NCBI RefSeq assembly: GCF_000420725.1
Contig: NZ_ATVM01000010.1
Location: forward strand, 1-64,000
DNA length: 64,000 bases
Reading direction: 5' to 3'
From: Marinococcus halotolerans DSM 16375
Lineage (GTDB): Bacteria > Bacillota > Bacilli > Bacillales > Marinococcaceae
A program made the position numbers and the translations under genes. This document shows, one piece after another, positions 18,589-26,113 of this stretch. Each line of letters opens with the position of its first letter. Position 1 is the first letter of the stretch. The notes under the pieces were generated by a model, which searched no databases, was not told the origin of the DNA, and saw only the letters and a program-made list of their open reading frames with translations.

Positions 18589-19158
18589 TTATACAGACGT
18601 TTCCGCCTTTGTTTCCGCCTTGCTTCCGGGAGCCGGACTCTGTCCTGGAAGAGGACTCCGGGTTTTAAAATGATGCAGCTCTGCCACAAACCTGACCGGA
18701 AACGATGATATCTTTGCATTGTATTTATCTATCGTATTATTGTATACGCTTGAAGAATGAATGATCTTATTCTGGGCATCATCGAACTGCTCACGCATCG
18801 ATTTCAGCTCGGACTGCAGCTGCTTATCTTCAGGCATGGAAGCGTCAAACACCTCGTGCAGATTTTCTTCAATGCGGGAGTTAATATGCAGCTGCTCCTG
18901 TCTGCTCGATTCCGGGGACAGCACTTCGCTTCTGTATTGTACCAGCGTTTCCAGTTCATCCTGTTTGTGGCGCCATGCTTTTTGGGCAGAGTCCACAAAA
19001 TCAGGAATCAGGTTCATCCGCCGGTGCAGTTGAAATTCCACTTCGGTCCAGGATTCTTCCACCCAGTTTAAATATTTAATTAAGGCATTGTAGCCGATAA
19101 TCCAGCTTATAATAGCAGTAACAATAACAATACCGAGAATGATACCGAAAATACTCAT
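18589..19158 (-). CDS. LemA family protein
   Basis: An N-terminal transmembrane helix (residues 3-23, IFGIILGIVIVTAIISWIIGY) is followed by the LemA four-helix domain: ALIKYLNWVEESWTEVEFQLHRRMNLIPDFV, and VYNNTIDKYNAKISSFPVRFVA near residue 140. The last 25 residues are low-complexity and rich in Pro, Ala and Glu. The family's function is not settled. It stands alone with its own terminator; no htpX or TPM-domain gene, often found next to lemA, is present. Confidence 0.9.
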   Translation of the reverse strand: MSIFGIILGIVIVTAIISWIIGYNALIKYLNWVEESWTEVEFQLHRRMNLIPDFVDSAQKAWRHKQDELETLVQYRSEVLSPESSRQEQLHINSRIEENLHEVFDASMPEDKQLQSELKSMREQFDDAQNKIIHSSSVYNNTIDKYNAKISSFPVRFVAELHHFKTRSPLPGQSPAPGSKAETKAETSV

Positions 19159-19239
19159 ATCGCCGCCCTCCTTCTTTAGGGGTTTTTACTTAGATAATGG
19201 TAATTAGTATAGCATGTTTGTACCCTCAATTACACAGCC

Positions 19240-19863
19240 TTACTCACAAACACCTATCCTTTTTTGACAAAATTGAGAGTGATTTTCCAATACGTGCATT
19301 AAAAAATCAGCGGTATTTCCTGTTGAGATCCGGGTGCCGTTTTCGGGCAGATAGTCAGTTTCATAGCGCCAGGAAGCAGTGTTTTCTCCGTCCGGCAGAA
19401 AAGTCGGGCATACCACGGTCCAGCAGTAGGATGTTTCCTTAATGTATTCGTAGGCTCCCTTATGATCTTCGGCGGCCGTTGTGCTCCGGCGTTTGGATTC
19501 CGACGACTCAAACCGGTAAAGGTGTGGTTCTGTCCGCGACCGAAGAATGCCGGCAGTGCCTACGGTAATTAAACGGGTGATGCTGAGGTCGTTCATTTCT
19601 TTTAACAGCAGCGGAGTGAAACTGCTTAACACATTCTGCTTATCTGTGCCGAGGGCACTGACGACTAAATCCACTCCCTGCAGTGTTTTTCTCATTTTCG
19701 CCTGATCAAGGGCATCACCGTATATCTGCTCTGCAGAAGCAGGCAGGCTGTCTGCTTTTTCCGGTGAGCGGACAAGTATTTTTAATTCATGTCCGGAAGC
19801 GGCAGCCATGGATGCAAATTGGGAACCAGTGCGGCCGGTTCCGCCAAATAAAGCTATTTTCAT
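19240..19863 (-). CDS. NAD(P)H-binding atypical SDR/NmrA-like oxidoreductase
   Basis: Rossmann protein, 207 aa. The dinucleotide motif FGGTGRTGSQF is at residues 5-15, followed by LKILVRSPEKA, the DLVVSALG strand and the SITRLITVGT strand. It resembles B. subtilis YwnB-type NAD(P)-binding proteins; substrate is unknown. The start is ATG 19863 behind AAAAGGAG; an upstream in-frame extension to 19932 lacks a site. It is divergent from the AMP-binding gene, with 104 bp between starts. Confidence 0.85.
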   Translation of the reverse strand: MKIALFGGTGRTGSQFASMAAASGHELKILVRSPEKADSLPASAEQIYGDALDQAKMRKTLQGVDLVVSALGTDKQNVLSSFTPLLLKEMNDLSITRLITVGTAGILRSRTEPHLYRFESSESKRRSTTAAEDHKGAYEYIKETSYCWTVVCPTFLPDGENTASWRYETDYLPENGTRISTGNTADFLMHVLENHSQFCQKRIGVCE

Positions 19864-19967
19864 TTGAAGCACTCCTTTTTGTTTCACATATCTAAAAGCT
19901 ATGTAAAAATAGATATACACCCCTATTCCCATTCTATAAAAGGAAAAACGTCGGGAGGCTATGACAA

Positions 19968-21767
19968 ATGCAGTGGACTACCTGGGAACCCCCTATTGTT
20001 CAATGGAGAACTAATGCACTTTATCACTGGACTAAAGCACTTGGAATGAGTGATACAGAAGAGCTGAAAAAGCATGCTGCAATCGATGTTTCCTGGTTTT
20101 GGCATCAGGCATCTAAACGGCTTGAAACCCGGTGGTTTAAACGGTATAAAGACGTTGTGGAGCTTTCGCATGGAAGGCGGAAGGCTGGCTGGTTTTACAA
20201 AGGAAAAATGAACGCTGCAGAGCAGCTGATAAATAAATCAAAAGAAGTGATGGTACAGACGGCTTTCATCGACGAAAGCGGAGAGTGGACATATGACAGG
20301 CTGGCTGAAGAGGTGCAGAAAGCAGCGGGAAAACTGCGAAAAGCCGGTGTACAAAAGGGCGGACGGGCAGCTGTAATGGCCGGGATCGATAAACAGTCGG
20401 CGGTCGTTTACATGGCACTGATGTATATCGGAGCCGCAGTTTGTCCGTATAACCCCAGCTGGACAGCCGCCGCAGGCGAAGAGGCCCACGCTCATTTCCG
20501 GCCGGAATGGTTCATTATTGGCGCGGGGAATTCTGCAGTTGAAGCGGAGGAAAGATATAATATGGAACCTTCGCAAATTATTCAATTGGGCGAGGAGCCA
20601 TCCTCAAGATATATACAATGGGAAACTATGCCGACCGGAAAGAAGAAGGAGAGGCCTGAAAAAACAGACGGTGCTGATCCTGCATTTATTCTCTTTAGTA
20701 ACGGGCCGGGGGAATCTGTGCAGGGATATGTGCTGAGCCACACCAGTTTGTTTATGAAGGCAGGAACAGAAATAGGTTTAGTATGGGACGTGCGTCCAGG
20801 CGACCGTTTATGGTGGCTCGCCCGGGAGTGGGGATTTGAGCAGCTGTTTGCTATGGTCGGAACGCTTGCAAATAATGGGCAGTACTGTCTGTTTTCATGG
20901 GGAGGGCAGAGCGCTGATGCCGGCAGCACGATTGAAGCATACGGAATTACACATATCGGCGTTGATTCTCCCTCAGTACAGATGGCCTCCTCTCAGACGC
21001 AAAGTAAGTGGAAGGAATACCACCTTCATTCGCTGCGATACGTACTGACGTGGGAAGCAGATTGGATGCGGGGGGACCTCCAGTGGACGATAGACGTATT
21101 AACCCGGGGAAGAATTCCACTTTTAAAGGCCTTCGGGGGTGCTCACGCTTCTGGAATGATTACTGCAGACCTGCCGGACCGCAGGGTGCATCCCGAAAAA
21201 TACAACAGCCGTCTTCCGGGGATGGTGATGGATACCTGGGACAGCGAAGGGTATGCAGTGCGTCACATACCCGGCAGAGTAGTGGTAAAAAAACCATGGC
21301 CGAACAGCCTGGAGGTAATGATTGATGGAAAGGTGCAGTACGACAGCTCGCCGTGGTCCCTGTGGAAAGAAGTATGGGCCGGCCGCGAATTTTTAATAGA
21401 TGATGGAGAAGGGTATACGTATGCGGGGGAGTATGCTGACATTAATAAGGTGGAACAGCAGAATGTTTCTCTGCTGCCGCTTGAAAAATGGCTCGAGGGC
21501 ATGGATTCGGTGGAAACGGCGCTTTTGCGCTGGAACGGTGGCAGCGCAGAGGCAATCATAGTACCTGCTGAAGGATGGAGCGGTACCATAGGATGGAAGC
21601 AGGATCTTTCGGAAAGATGGCTTGAAACGAAAACGTTCCCCCTAAAAAGTATACAAATAGTTTCAATACCTCCGGAGAATGTGAATAAAAGAATGTGGAG
21701 AAATGTATTTAAACAAGGAAATTTTATTATAGAACGTGAAGCATTTATTTTTACCGAAGAAAAATAA
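19968..21767 (+). CDS. acyl-CoA synthetase-like AMP-binding protein with eroded motifs
   Basis: A 599-aa protein with the acetyl/acetoacetyl-CoA synthetase layout: N-terminal cap (about 1-90, WEPPIVQWRTNALYHW), GEWTYDRLAEEVQKAAGKLRKAGVQKGGRAAVMAG, then VYMALMYIGAAVCPYNPSW. The phosphate-binding loop that is normally TSGTTGxPKG reads SNGPGESVQG at about 244-253, without the Lys and the Ser/Thr run. The A8 hinge and the C-terminal catalytic Lys region (PENVNKRMWRNVFK) are also altered. Fold homology is good; adenylating activity is doubtful. The frame is intact, so it is maintained, not decaying. Confidence 0.72.
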   Translation: MQWTTWEPPIVQWRTNALYHWTKALGMSDTEELKKHAAIDVSWFWHQASKRLETRWFKRYKDVVELSHGRRKAGWFYKGKMNAAEQLINKSKEVMVQTAFIDESGEWTYDRLAEEVQKAAGKLRKAGVQKGGRAAVMAGIDKQSAVVYMALMYIGAAVCPYNPSWTAAAGEEAHAHFRPEWFIIGAGNSAVEAEERYNMEPSQIIQLGEEPSSRYIQWETMPTGKKKERPEKTDGADPAFILFSNGPGESVQGYVLSHTSLFMKAGTEIGLVWDVRPGDRLWWLAREWGFEQLFAMVGTLANNGQYCLFSWGGQSADAGSTIEAYGITHIGVDSPSVQMASSQTQSKWKEYHLHSLRYVLTWEADWMRGDLQWTIDVLTRGRIPLLKAFGGAHASGMITADLPDRRVHPEKYNSRLPGMVMDTWDSEGYAVRHIPGRVVVKKPWPNSLEVMIDGKVQYDSSPWSLWKEVWAGREFLIDDGEGYTYAGEYADINKVEQQNVSLLPLEKWLEGMDSVETALLRWNGGSAEAIIVPAEGWSGTIGWKQDLSERWLETKTFPLKSIQIVSIPPENVNKRMWRNVFKQGNFIIEREAFIFTEEK

Positions 21768-21805
21768 CGATTAACTAATAGACGACTGCCAAAGGAGCAA
21801 TCACC

Positions 21806-22945
21806 ATGAACGCAGCTATTACAATTATCATAATGATCGCTATTGGGGCAGCCATTGGGGGAGTAACGAATTCACTTGCGATCCGGATGCTTTTCAGACC
21901 GTATAAGCCAGTATACATAGGCTCTGTACGGGTACCGTTCACCCCGGGCCTGATCCCAAAAAGACGTAATGAGCTCGCCGGCCAGCTCGGACGGGTCGTA
22001 ACAGACCACCTGTTAACCCCGGAAGGCCTGCAGGCAAAAATCCGCAGTGATATGTTTTCCAGCCAGCTGAACGACTGGGTAACATTGGAAATGAAGGAAT
22101 ATCTTTATTCTGAGAAAAGCTTATCCGATTATGTGGAGAAATGGACAGGTCTGAGCGATGTTCGCGGCTTTCTCCGCGAAACTTTACGGGAAACGCTCGA
22201 CATAAAATGGGAAGAGGCAAGGCATCGTCATGCTGATACCCCGATTAAAGAGCTGCTTCCCCCAGGCGCGGTCCGTCAATCGGAAGTAATGACCAAAGAG
22301 CTTACACAGTTAATTATGGTGAAAGCCGGCGATTATTTTCGTTCAAGTGCAGGTAAGCAGCAGCTGGCGCTTTTACTCGAACGTTTTTTAGAAGGAAAAG
22401 GGTCCATGATGAATTTTTTCGGTACAATGATCGGTAACGACCGGCTCGTTGACCGTATTCAACCGGAGGTGCTCCGTTTTTTTGAAGATCCCGGAACAGA
22501 AAAAATGATTTCCGGACTGCTGCAGCAGGAGCGCAAAGCGTTGTTTGAAAAGCCGGCAGCGGCGGCTTTTGCCTACGTGGATTCCCGGGCAGCGGTAGAT
22601 TACATCGTGGAAACGGTGGATAAATATGTGCCGGTTATGGAGCGGCTTGAGCAGCCTTTAAAGGACTGGGCCCCCGCATACGAGACGAAAATACTGGACG
22701 AATGGGTTCCAAAAGCAGTAAAAAAAGGCCAGTACTCCATTGCGAAGAGGCTTCCGAATCTGTTTGAACAGCTTCATCTTCATGACGTAGTTAAAGAGCA
22801 GGTGGACACGTTTTCGACAGACCGGATGGAAGCTATGCTGCTTACAATTTCCGGAAGGGAGTTTAAGCTGATCACATATCTGGGGGCACTGATTGGCGGT
22901 TTTGTAGGCTGTGTACAGGGAATAGTTGTGTTGTGGATAGTGTGA
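21806..22945 (+). CDS. DUF445 family membrane protein (YheB-like)
   Basis: Begins with a hydrophobic segment (residues 4-22) that carries GGVTNSLAIRMLFRPYKPVYIG, followed by VPFTPGLIPKRRNELAGQLGRVV, the DUF445 signature. It ends with a second membrane helix (LGALIGGFVGCVQGIVVLWIV). The middle is long and helical. At 379 aa it matches B. subtilis YheB, and the next gene is YheA-like, reproducing the yheB-yheA pair. Function is unknown. AAAGGAG lies 9 bases upstream of the ATG. Confidence 0.9.
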   Translation: MNAAITIIIMIAIGAAIGGVTNSLAIRMLFRPYKPVYIGSVRVPFTPGLIPKRRNELAGQLGRVVTDHLLTPEGLQAKIRSDMFSSQLNDWVTLEMKEYLYSEKSLSDYVEKWTGLSDVRGFLRETLRETLDIKWEEARHRHADTPIKELLPPGAVRQSEVMTKELTQLIMVKAGDYFRSSAGKQQLALLLERFLEGKGSMMNFFGTMIGNDRLVDRIQPEVLRFFEDPGTEKMISGLLQQERKALFEKPAAAAFAYVDSRAAVDYIVETVDKYVPVMERLEQPLKDWAPAYETKILDEWVPKAVKKGQYSIAKRLPNLFEQLHLHDVVKEQVDTFSTDRMEAMLLTISGREFKLITYLGALIGGFVGCVQGIVVLWIV

Positions 22946-23038
22946 ATAAAAAAATGCCATTGATTCTTCCGGAATGGATGAATTCTGCTGGCGGTTCATG
23001 TTATGCTCATACAGACAATCTTAAAGGAGGACTTATAT

Positions 23039-23404
23039 ATGTCCAATATTCATGACAAGGCTTACGAATTATCGAGTGCGCTTCGTGACAGCGAAGAATT
23101 CCAACAACTTAAAGAGCTTCATAACGAAGTAGAGCAGGACGAAGTCGCAAAGCGTATGCTTGATAACTTCCGTAATGTACAGCTTGAACTGCAGCAAAAA
23201 CAAATGCAGGGAGAGCAGCCTTCGGAAGAAGAAATTACCCAGGCTCAAAAACAGTTTGAAATGGTGCAGCAGCATGAAGTTATTTCGAAGCTGATGCAGC
23301 AGGAGCAGCAGCTCAGCACAGTCATTTCTGACTTGAATAAAATTATTACTGAGCCGCTTGAAGAACTCTACGGTGTACCGGAAGAGAATAACGGCCAGCA
23401 GTAA
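23039..23404 (+). CDS. YlbF/YmcA family protein YheA
   Basis: A 121-aa, largely helical, Gln/Glu-rich protein of the YlbF/YmcA superfamily (SALRDSEEFQQLKELHNEV, then KRMLDNFRNVQLELQQKQMQGE). YlbF and YmcA themselves form a complex with YaaT that acts on RNase Y; YheA has no established role. The start is the ATG after AAAGGAGG at 23023-23030. An upstream ATG at 23003 overlaps no site. Confidence 0.9.
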   Translation: MSNIHDKAYELSSALRDSEEFQQLKELHNEVEQDEVAKRMLDNFRNVQLELQQKQMQGEQPSEEEITQAQKQFEMVQQHEVISKLMQQEQQLSTVISDLNKIITEPLEELYGVPEENNGQQ

Positions 23405-23408
23405 TTAA

Positions 23409-23445
23409 CAAAAACTTTCCCCGCCACGGGGAGAGTTTTTTATTT
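23409..23445 (+). terminator. rho-independent terminator of yheBA
   Basis: Stem AAAACTTTCCCC / GGGGAGAGTTTTTT with a T-run, just after the yheA stop. Confidence 0.85.
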
Positions 23446-23475
23446 GCCCTCTCATTATAGATTCTGGCTGAAACG

Positions 23476-23484
23476 TGCTACAAT
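23476..23484 (+). promoter_or_regulatory. extended -10 promoter for the transglycosylase-yidC2 run
   Basis: TGCTACAAT contains TACAAT (23479-23484) with the TGn extension. The -35 is weak. The next three ORFs are tightly packed and probably start here. Confidence 0.45.
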
Positions 23485-23538
23485 AAACATGGCAGTATTC
23501 GTCTTTAGCCACGAGTTATGTTAACAGGAGGGGACGCT

Positions 23539-24195
23539 GTGCGCCCGAAGACCAGGCGTTATCGATACGTTTACTTAATTACAGCACTAACGGCTTTACT
23601 CACAGCAGCTATTGTTTTTATTGCATCATCGGTGCAGGATGGAAGTACACCGACATATAATTCCCAGGAAGACTTTGCAGAAAATGAAGTTCCAAAAGAA
23701 TATATTTCTGTTTACAAACAGGCGGGAGAAGATTATGATATTCCGTGGACCCTCTTAGCAGCGGTTCACCGGGTGGAAACTGTTTTTTCCACAATGGACA
23801 CCCTCGAAAGCCCGGTTGGGGCTGTAGGACATATGCAGTTTATGCCATGTACATTTGTAGGGTGGAATTATCCGGGCTGCGGTGGAAATGGCAGTACTGA
23901 TATACCGGAGCAGGAACTAACCAATCCGGAAACGATTAATGAATACGGAGGCTACGGTGTTGACGCTGACGGCGATGGCAGAGCCGATCCATATGCTCTT
24001 GAAGATGCCGTGTATTCGGCGGCAAACTTTCTTGCGTCTAACGGAGCAGCGGGCGGTGAGGTGCGGCCGGCAATATATCAATATAACCAGGCAGACTGGT
24101 ACGTGGACGATATTCTTAATTATTACAACACATATGATGAAGAAGTGGAACTGGTGAGTCTTGAAGAAAATCATTTAGCAGAGGAGGGGGGATAA
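23539..24195 (+). CDS. membrane-anchored lytic transglycosylase (SLT/CwlT-like)
   Basis: A 218-aa protein: N-terminal membrane helix (residues 11-31), a short linker and a lysozyme-fold domain. The catalytic Glu is Glu80 (AAVHRVETVF), followed by GAVGHMQFMPCTFVGWNYPGC. A calcium-loop-like DADGDGRADPYALEDAVYSAANFL is at about 143-168. The Ser of the usual MQFMPST is Cys, with a second Cys nearby, which suggests a disulfide outside the cell. The start is GTG 23539 after AGGAGGGG. The stop is one base before the next ORF's start. Confidence 0.87.
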   Translation: MRPKTRRYRYVYLITALTALLTAAIVFIASSVQDGSTPTYNSQEDFAENEVPKEYISVYKQAGEDYDIPWTLLAAVHRVETVFSTMDTLESPVGAVGHMQFMPCTFVGWNYPGCGGNGSTDIPEQELTNPETINEYGGYGVDADGDGRADPYALEDAVYSAANFLASNGAAGGEVRPAIYQYNQADWYVDDILNYYNTYDEEVELVSLEENHLAEEGG

Positions 24196-24196
24196 G

Positions 24197-24466
24197 TTGT
24201 TTTTTATTGAAACGTTTGCAGAAATAAACTGGGTGGAGTGGCTGCTCCTTGTCAGCGTGCTCATTACTACGCTTTGGATCGTCAGTCAGCATCTTACAGG
24301 TACGAATGCTTATTCCCTCCATCATGAGGAAGCAAGTGTCTGCTATGACGATTACAGCCGGGTGCCGGAGATGGCTGCTCTCCGCTTTGTCACTGTACAA
24401 AAGAAAATACCGGACCGCTCAGACAGCAGGCATGATGATGAAGACTCTTCTTATTTTTCATCATAA
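24197..24466 (+). CDS. MifM-like membrane leader peptide, candidate translation-arrest sensor for yidC2
   Basis: An 89-aa ORF starting at TTG 24197, directly behind GGAGGGGG. It has one membrane helix at residues 12-30 and a hydrophilic tail. The tail ends with Arg63-Phe-Val-Thr...Lys-Lys and an acidic cluster Asp80-Asp-Glu-Asp83 six residues before the stop. In B. subtilis MifM, as I remember it, Arg69 and the Asp-Glu-Glu-Asp stalling cluster from 86 have the same 17-residue spacing. The ORF lies 35 bp before yidC2, and its last codons pair with the yidC2 ribosome site. I see the ORF, helix, cluster and hairpin; stalling itself is inferred. The alternative is an unrelated small membrane protein. 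Confidence 0.72.
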   Translation: MFFIETFAEINWVEWLLLVSVLITTLWIVSQHLTGTNAYSLHHEEASVCYDDYSRVPEMAALRFVTVQKKIPDRSDSRHDDEDSSYFSS

Positions 24467-24493
24467 TTTGGAAGCATGAAAAATAAGAAGGAG
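24447..24493 (+). promoter_or_regulatory. hairpin sequestering the yidC2 ribosome binding site
   Basis: CTTCTTATTTTTCAT (24447-24461) is perfectly complementary to ATGAAAAATAAGAAG (24476-24490), 15 bp with a 14-nt loop. The left arm is the last five codons of the MifM-like ORF; its stop codon is in the loop. The right arm plus a T-G pair at 24446/24491 covers most of the AAGAAGGAG site that serves GTG 24502. There is no T-run, so this is not a terminator. A ribosome held at codons 80-83 would melt the left arm and free the site. Confidence 0.85.
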
Positions 24494-24501
24494 TGAATGT
24501 A

Positions 24502-25266
24502 GTGAATAGTAAGTGGAAATTAATAGCAATGCTAAGTGTTTTAATGCTGGTGCTCGCCGGTTGTGGCGGCGAACAGGAAGCTATATCAGCAGATAGTGAA
24601 GGAATTTGGAATCGTTTCTTTGTATACCCGTTTTCGTGGCTTTTAATCACGATTGCCCAATTTTTTAATGGTGACTATGGCCTTTCGATCATTGTAGTGA
24701 CGATTATCATCCGTATTGTGCTTCTACCGCTGTTTTTAAAACAGCAGAACAGCGCGATTGCCATGAAGCGGCTGCAGCCGAGAATGAAGGAGCTGCAGGA
24801 AAAGTACAGCTCTAAAAACCAGGCGGAAGCACAGAAGCTTCAGCAGGAAATGATGAAGCTGTACCGCGATGAAGGCGTGAATCCAATGATGGGCTGTCTG
24901 CCTATTCTGCTGCAGATGCCGATTTTAATGGCCTTTTACTTTGCCATTCAGCGTACAGAAGAACTCGCAGCCCACAGTTTCTTATGGGTAGACCTTGGAG
25001 AGCCGGATCCATTTTTCATTTTTCCGATCCTTGCCGGGCTCATGATGTTTTTACAAACGAGAATTACGGCGAAGGACATGCCTGAAAACATGAGACCTAT
25101 TATGATGCTGATGCCGGTAATGATGATTGTAGCCGGAATCTTTCTGCCGTCGGCCCTTTCTCTTTACTGGGCAACAGGCGGTGTGTTTATGATTTTCCAG
25201 ACTCTCGTGTTTACAAAGCGCAAAGAAAAAATGGAACAGAGCCAGCAGGAAAAAACTACAACGTAA
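24502..25266 (+). CDS. yidC: membrane protein insertase, lipoprotein YidC/Oxa1 family (YidC2-like)
   Basis: Inserts proteins into the membrane, alone or with SecYEG. A lipoprotein signal peptide ends at the lipobox LVLAGC (Cys21). Five membrane segments follow, with the conserved Arg in VTIIIRIVLLPLF and the GCLPILLQMPILMAFYFAIQ block. The protein is 254 aa. The GTG at 24502 is 8 bases after GGAG; an ATG at 24497 is followed at once by a stop. Placement after the MifM-like ORF and away from rnpA-jag identifies it as the inducible second copy, the equivalent of B. subtilis YqjG. Confidence 0.93.
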   Translation: MNSKWKLIAMLSVLMLVLAGCGGEQEAISADSEGIWNRFFVYPFSWLLITIAQFFNGDYGLSIIVVTIIIRIVLLPLFLKQQNSAIAMKRLQPRMKELQEKYSSKNQAEAQKLQQEMMKLYRDEGVNPMMGCLPILLQMPILMAFYFAIQRTEELAAHSFLWVDLGEPDPFFIFPILAGLMMFLQTRITAKDMPENMRPIMMLMPVMMIVAGIFLPSALSLYWATGGVFMIFQTLVFTKRKEKMEQSQQEKTTT

Positions 25267-25269
25267 CTA

Positions 25270-25309
25270 TGAGAAAGCCGCCTGCAAACAAGCAGTGCGG
25301 TTTTTTTAA
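25270..25309 (+). terminator. rho-independent terminator of yidC2
   Basis: Stem GCCGCCTGC / GCAGTGCGGT with one bulge, followed by seven T. Confidence 0.7.
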
Positions 25310-25423
25310 TAGAAACATCGAGGCGTAAATACCGTCTAACACAGAGGAAAGTGGAAACTGAGTAATAATACTGCTACGATAATAATAGAGAAATACGTAT
25401 CTTCAGAGGAAGGAACGAGATAA

Positions 25424-26113
25424 ATGACGACTGCATATACAATTTATTTAGTAGAAGATGAAGAAAACCTTTCCGGGGTATTGAAGCCATACATGGAGAA
25501 GGAAGGGTGGGAAGTGACCGTCTTTGATAACGGCACAGACGCCCTGGAGGCCAAAGGAGAACCGCCTCACCTGTGGGTGCTCGATATTATGCTTCCGGGG
25601 ACTGATGGGTACCAGATATTAAAGGAAATTCGTGCTTCAAAAAAAGGGGAAGTGCCGGTGATCTTTATTTCCGCAAGAGACCAGGATCTTGACCGGGTGC
25701 TCGGTCTTGAAATGGGGAGCGATGACTACCTGGCAAAGCCATTTCTCCCCCAGGAACTGATTATCCGTGCTAAAAAACTGTTGTCCCGGGTGTACGGTGA
25801 ATCGCAGACCGAAACAAAAAAGACAGAAGTAAATAACTATTATATTGATCCGGAAGCACGTACAGTAACGGATGCTGAAAATAACGAGGCTCATATCGAG
25901 CTGACTACAAAGGAGATGGACTTAATTCTGCTTTTGACCGAAGAGGTAGGCAAAGCCCTTTCCAGGGAAGATATTATTGAGCATGTATGGGGAGAAAACT
26001 ATTTTGGCTCGGAGCGGGCCGTAGATGACGTTGTGCGCAGAGTTCGGAAGAAAATGCCTAGAATTCATCTGGAGACGCTGTATGGATACGGATATCGTGT
26101 TCTGCCGTCATGA
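25424..26113 (+). CDS. cssR: secretion-stress response regulator CssR (OmpR family)
   Basis: Receiver domain with acidic pocket Glu11-Asp12-Glu13, phosphoacceptor Asp54 (VLDIMLPGTDGY) and Lys105 (YLAKPF), then an OmpR-type winged helix (LTTKEMDLILLL ... RAVDDVVRRVRKKMP ... ETLYGYGYRVLPS). Segments such as YTIYLVEDEENL, PHLWVLDIMLP and PVIFISARDQDLDRVLGLE are very close to B. subtilis CssR as I know it. CssR activates htrA-type quality control proteases when misfolded exported protein accumulates. It overlaps cssS by 4 bp. Confidence 0.9.
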   Translation: MTTAYTIYLVEDEENLSGVLKPYMEKEGWEVTVFDNGTDALEAKGEPPHLWVLDIMLPGTDGYQILKEIRASKKGEVPVIFISARDQDLDRVLGLEMGSDDYLAKPFLPQELIIRAKKLLSRVYGESQTETKKTEVNNYYIDPEARTVTDAENNEAHIELTTKEMDLILLLTEEVGKALSREDIIEHVWGENYFGSERAVDDVVRRVRKKMPRIHLETLYGYGYRVLPS

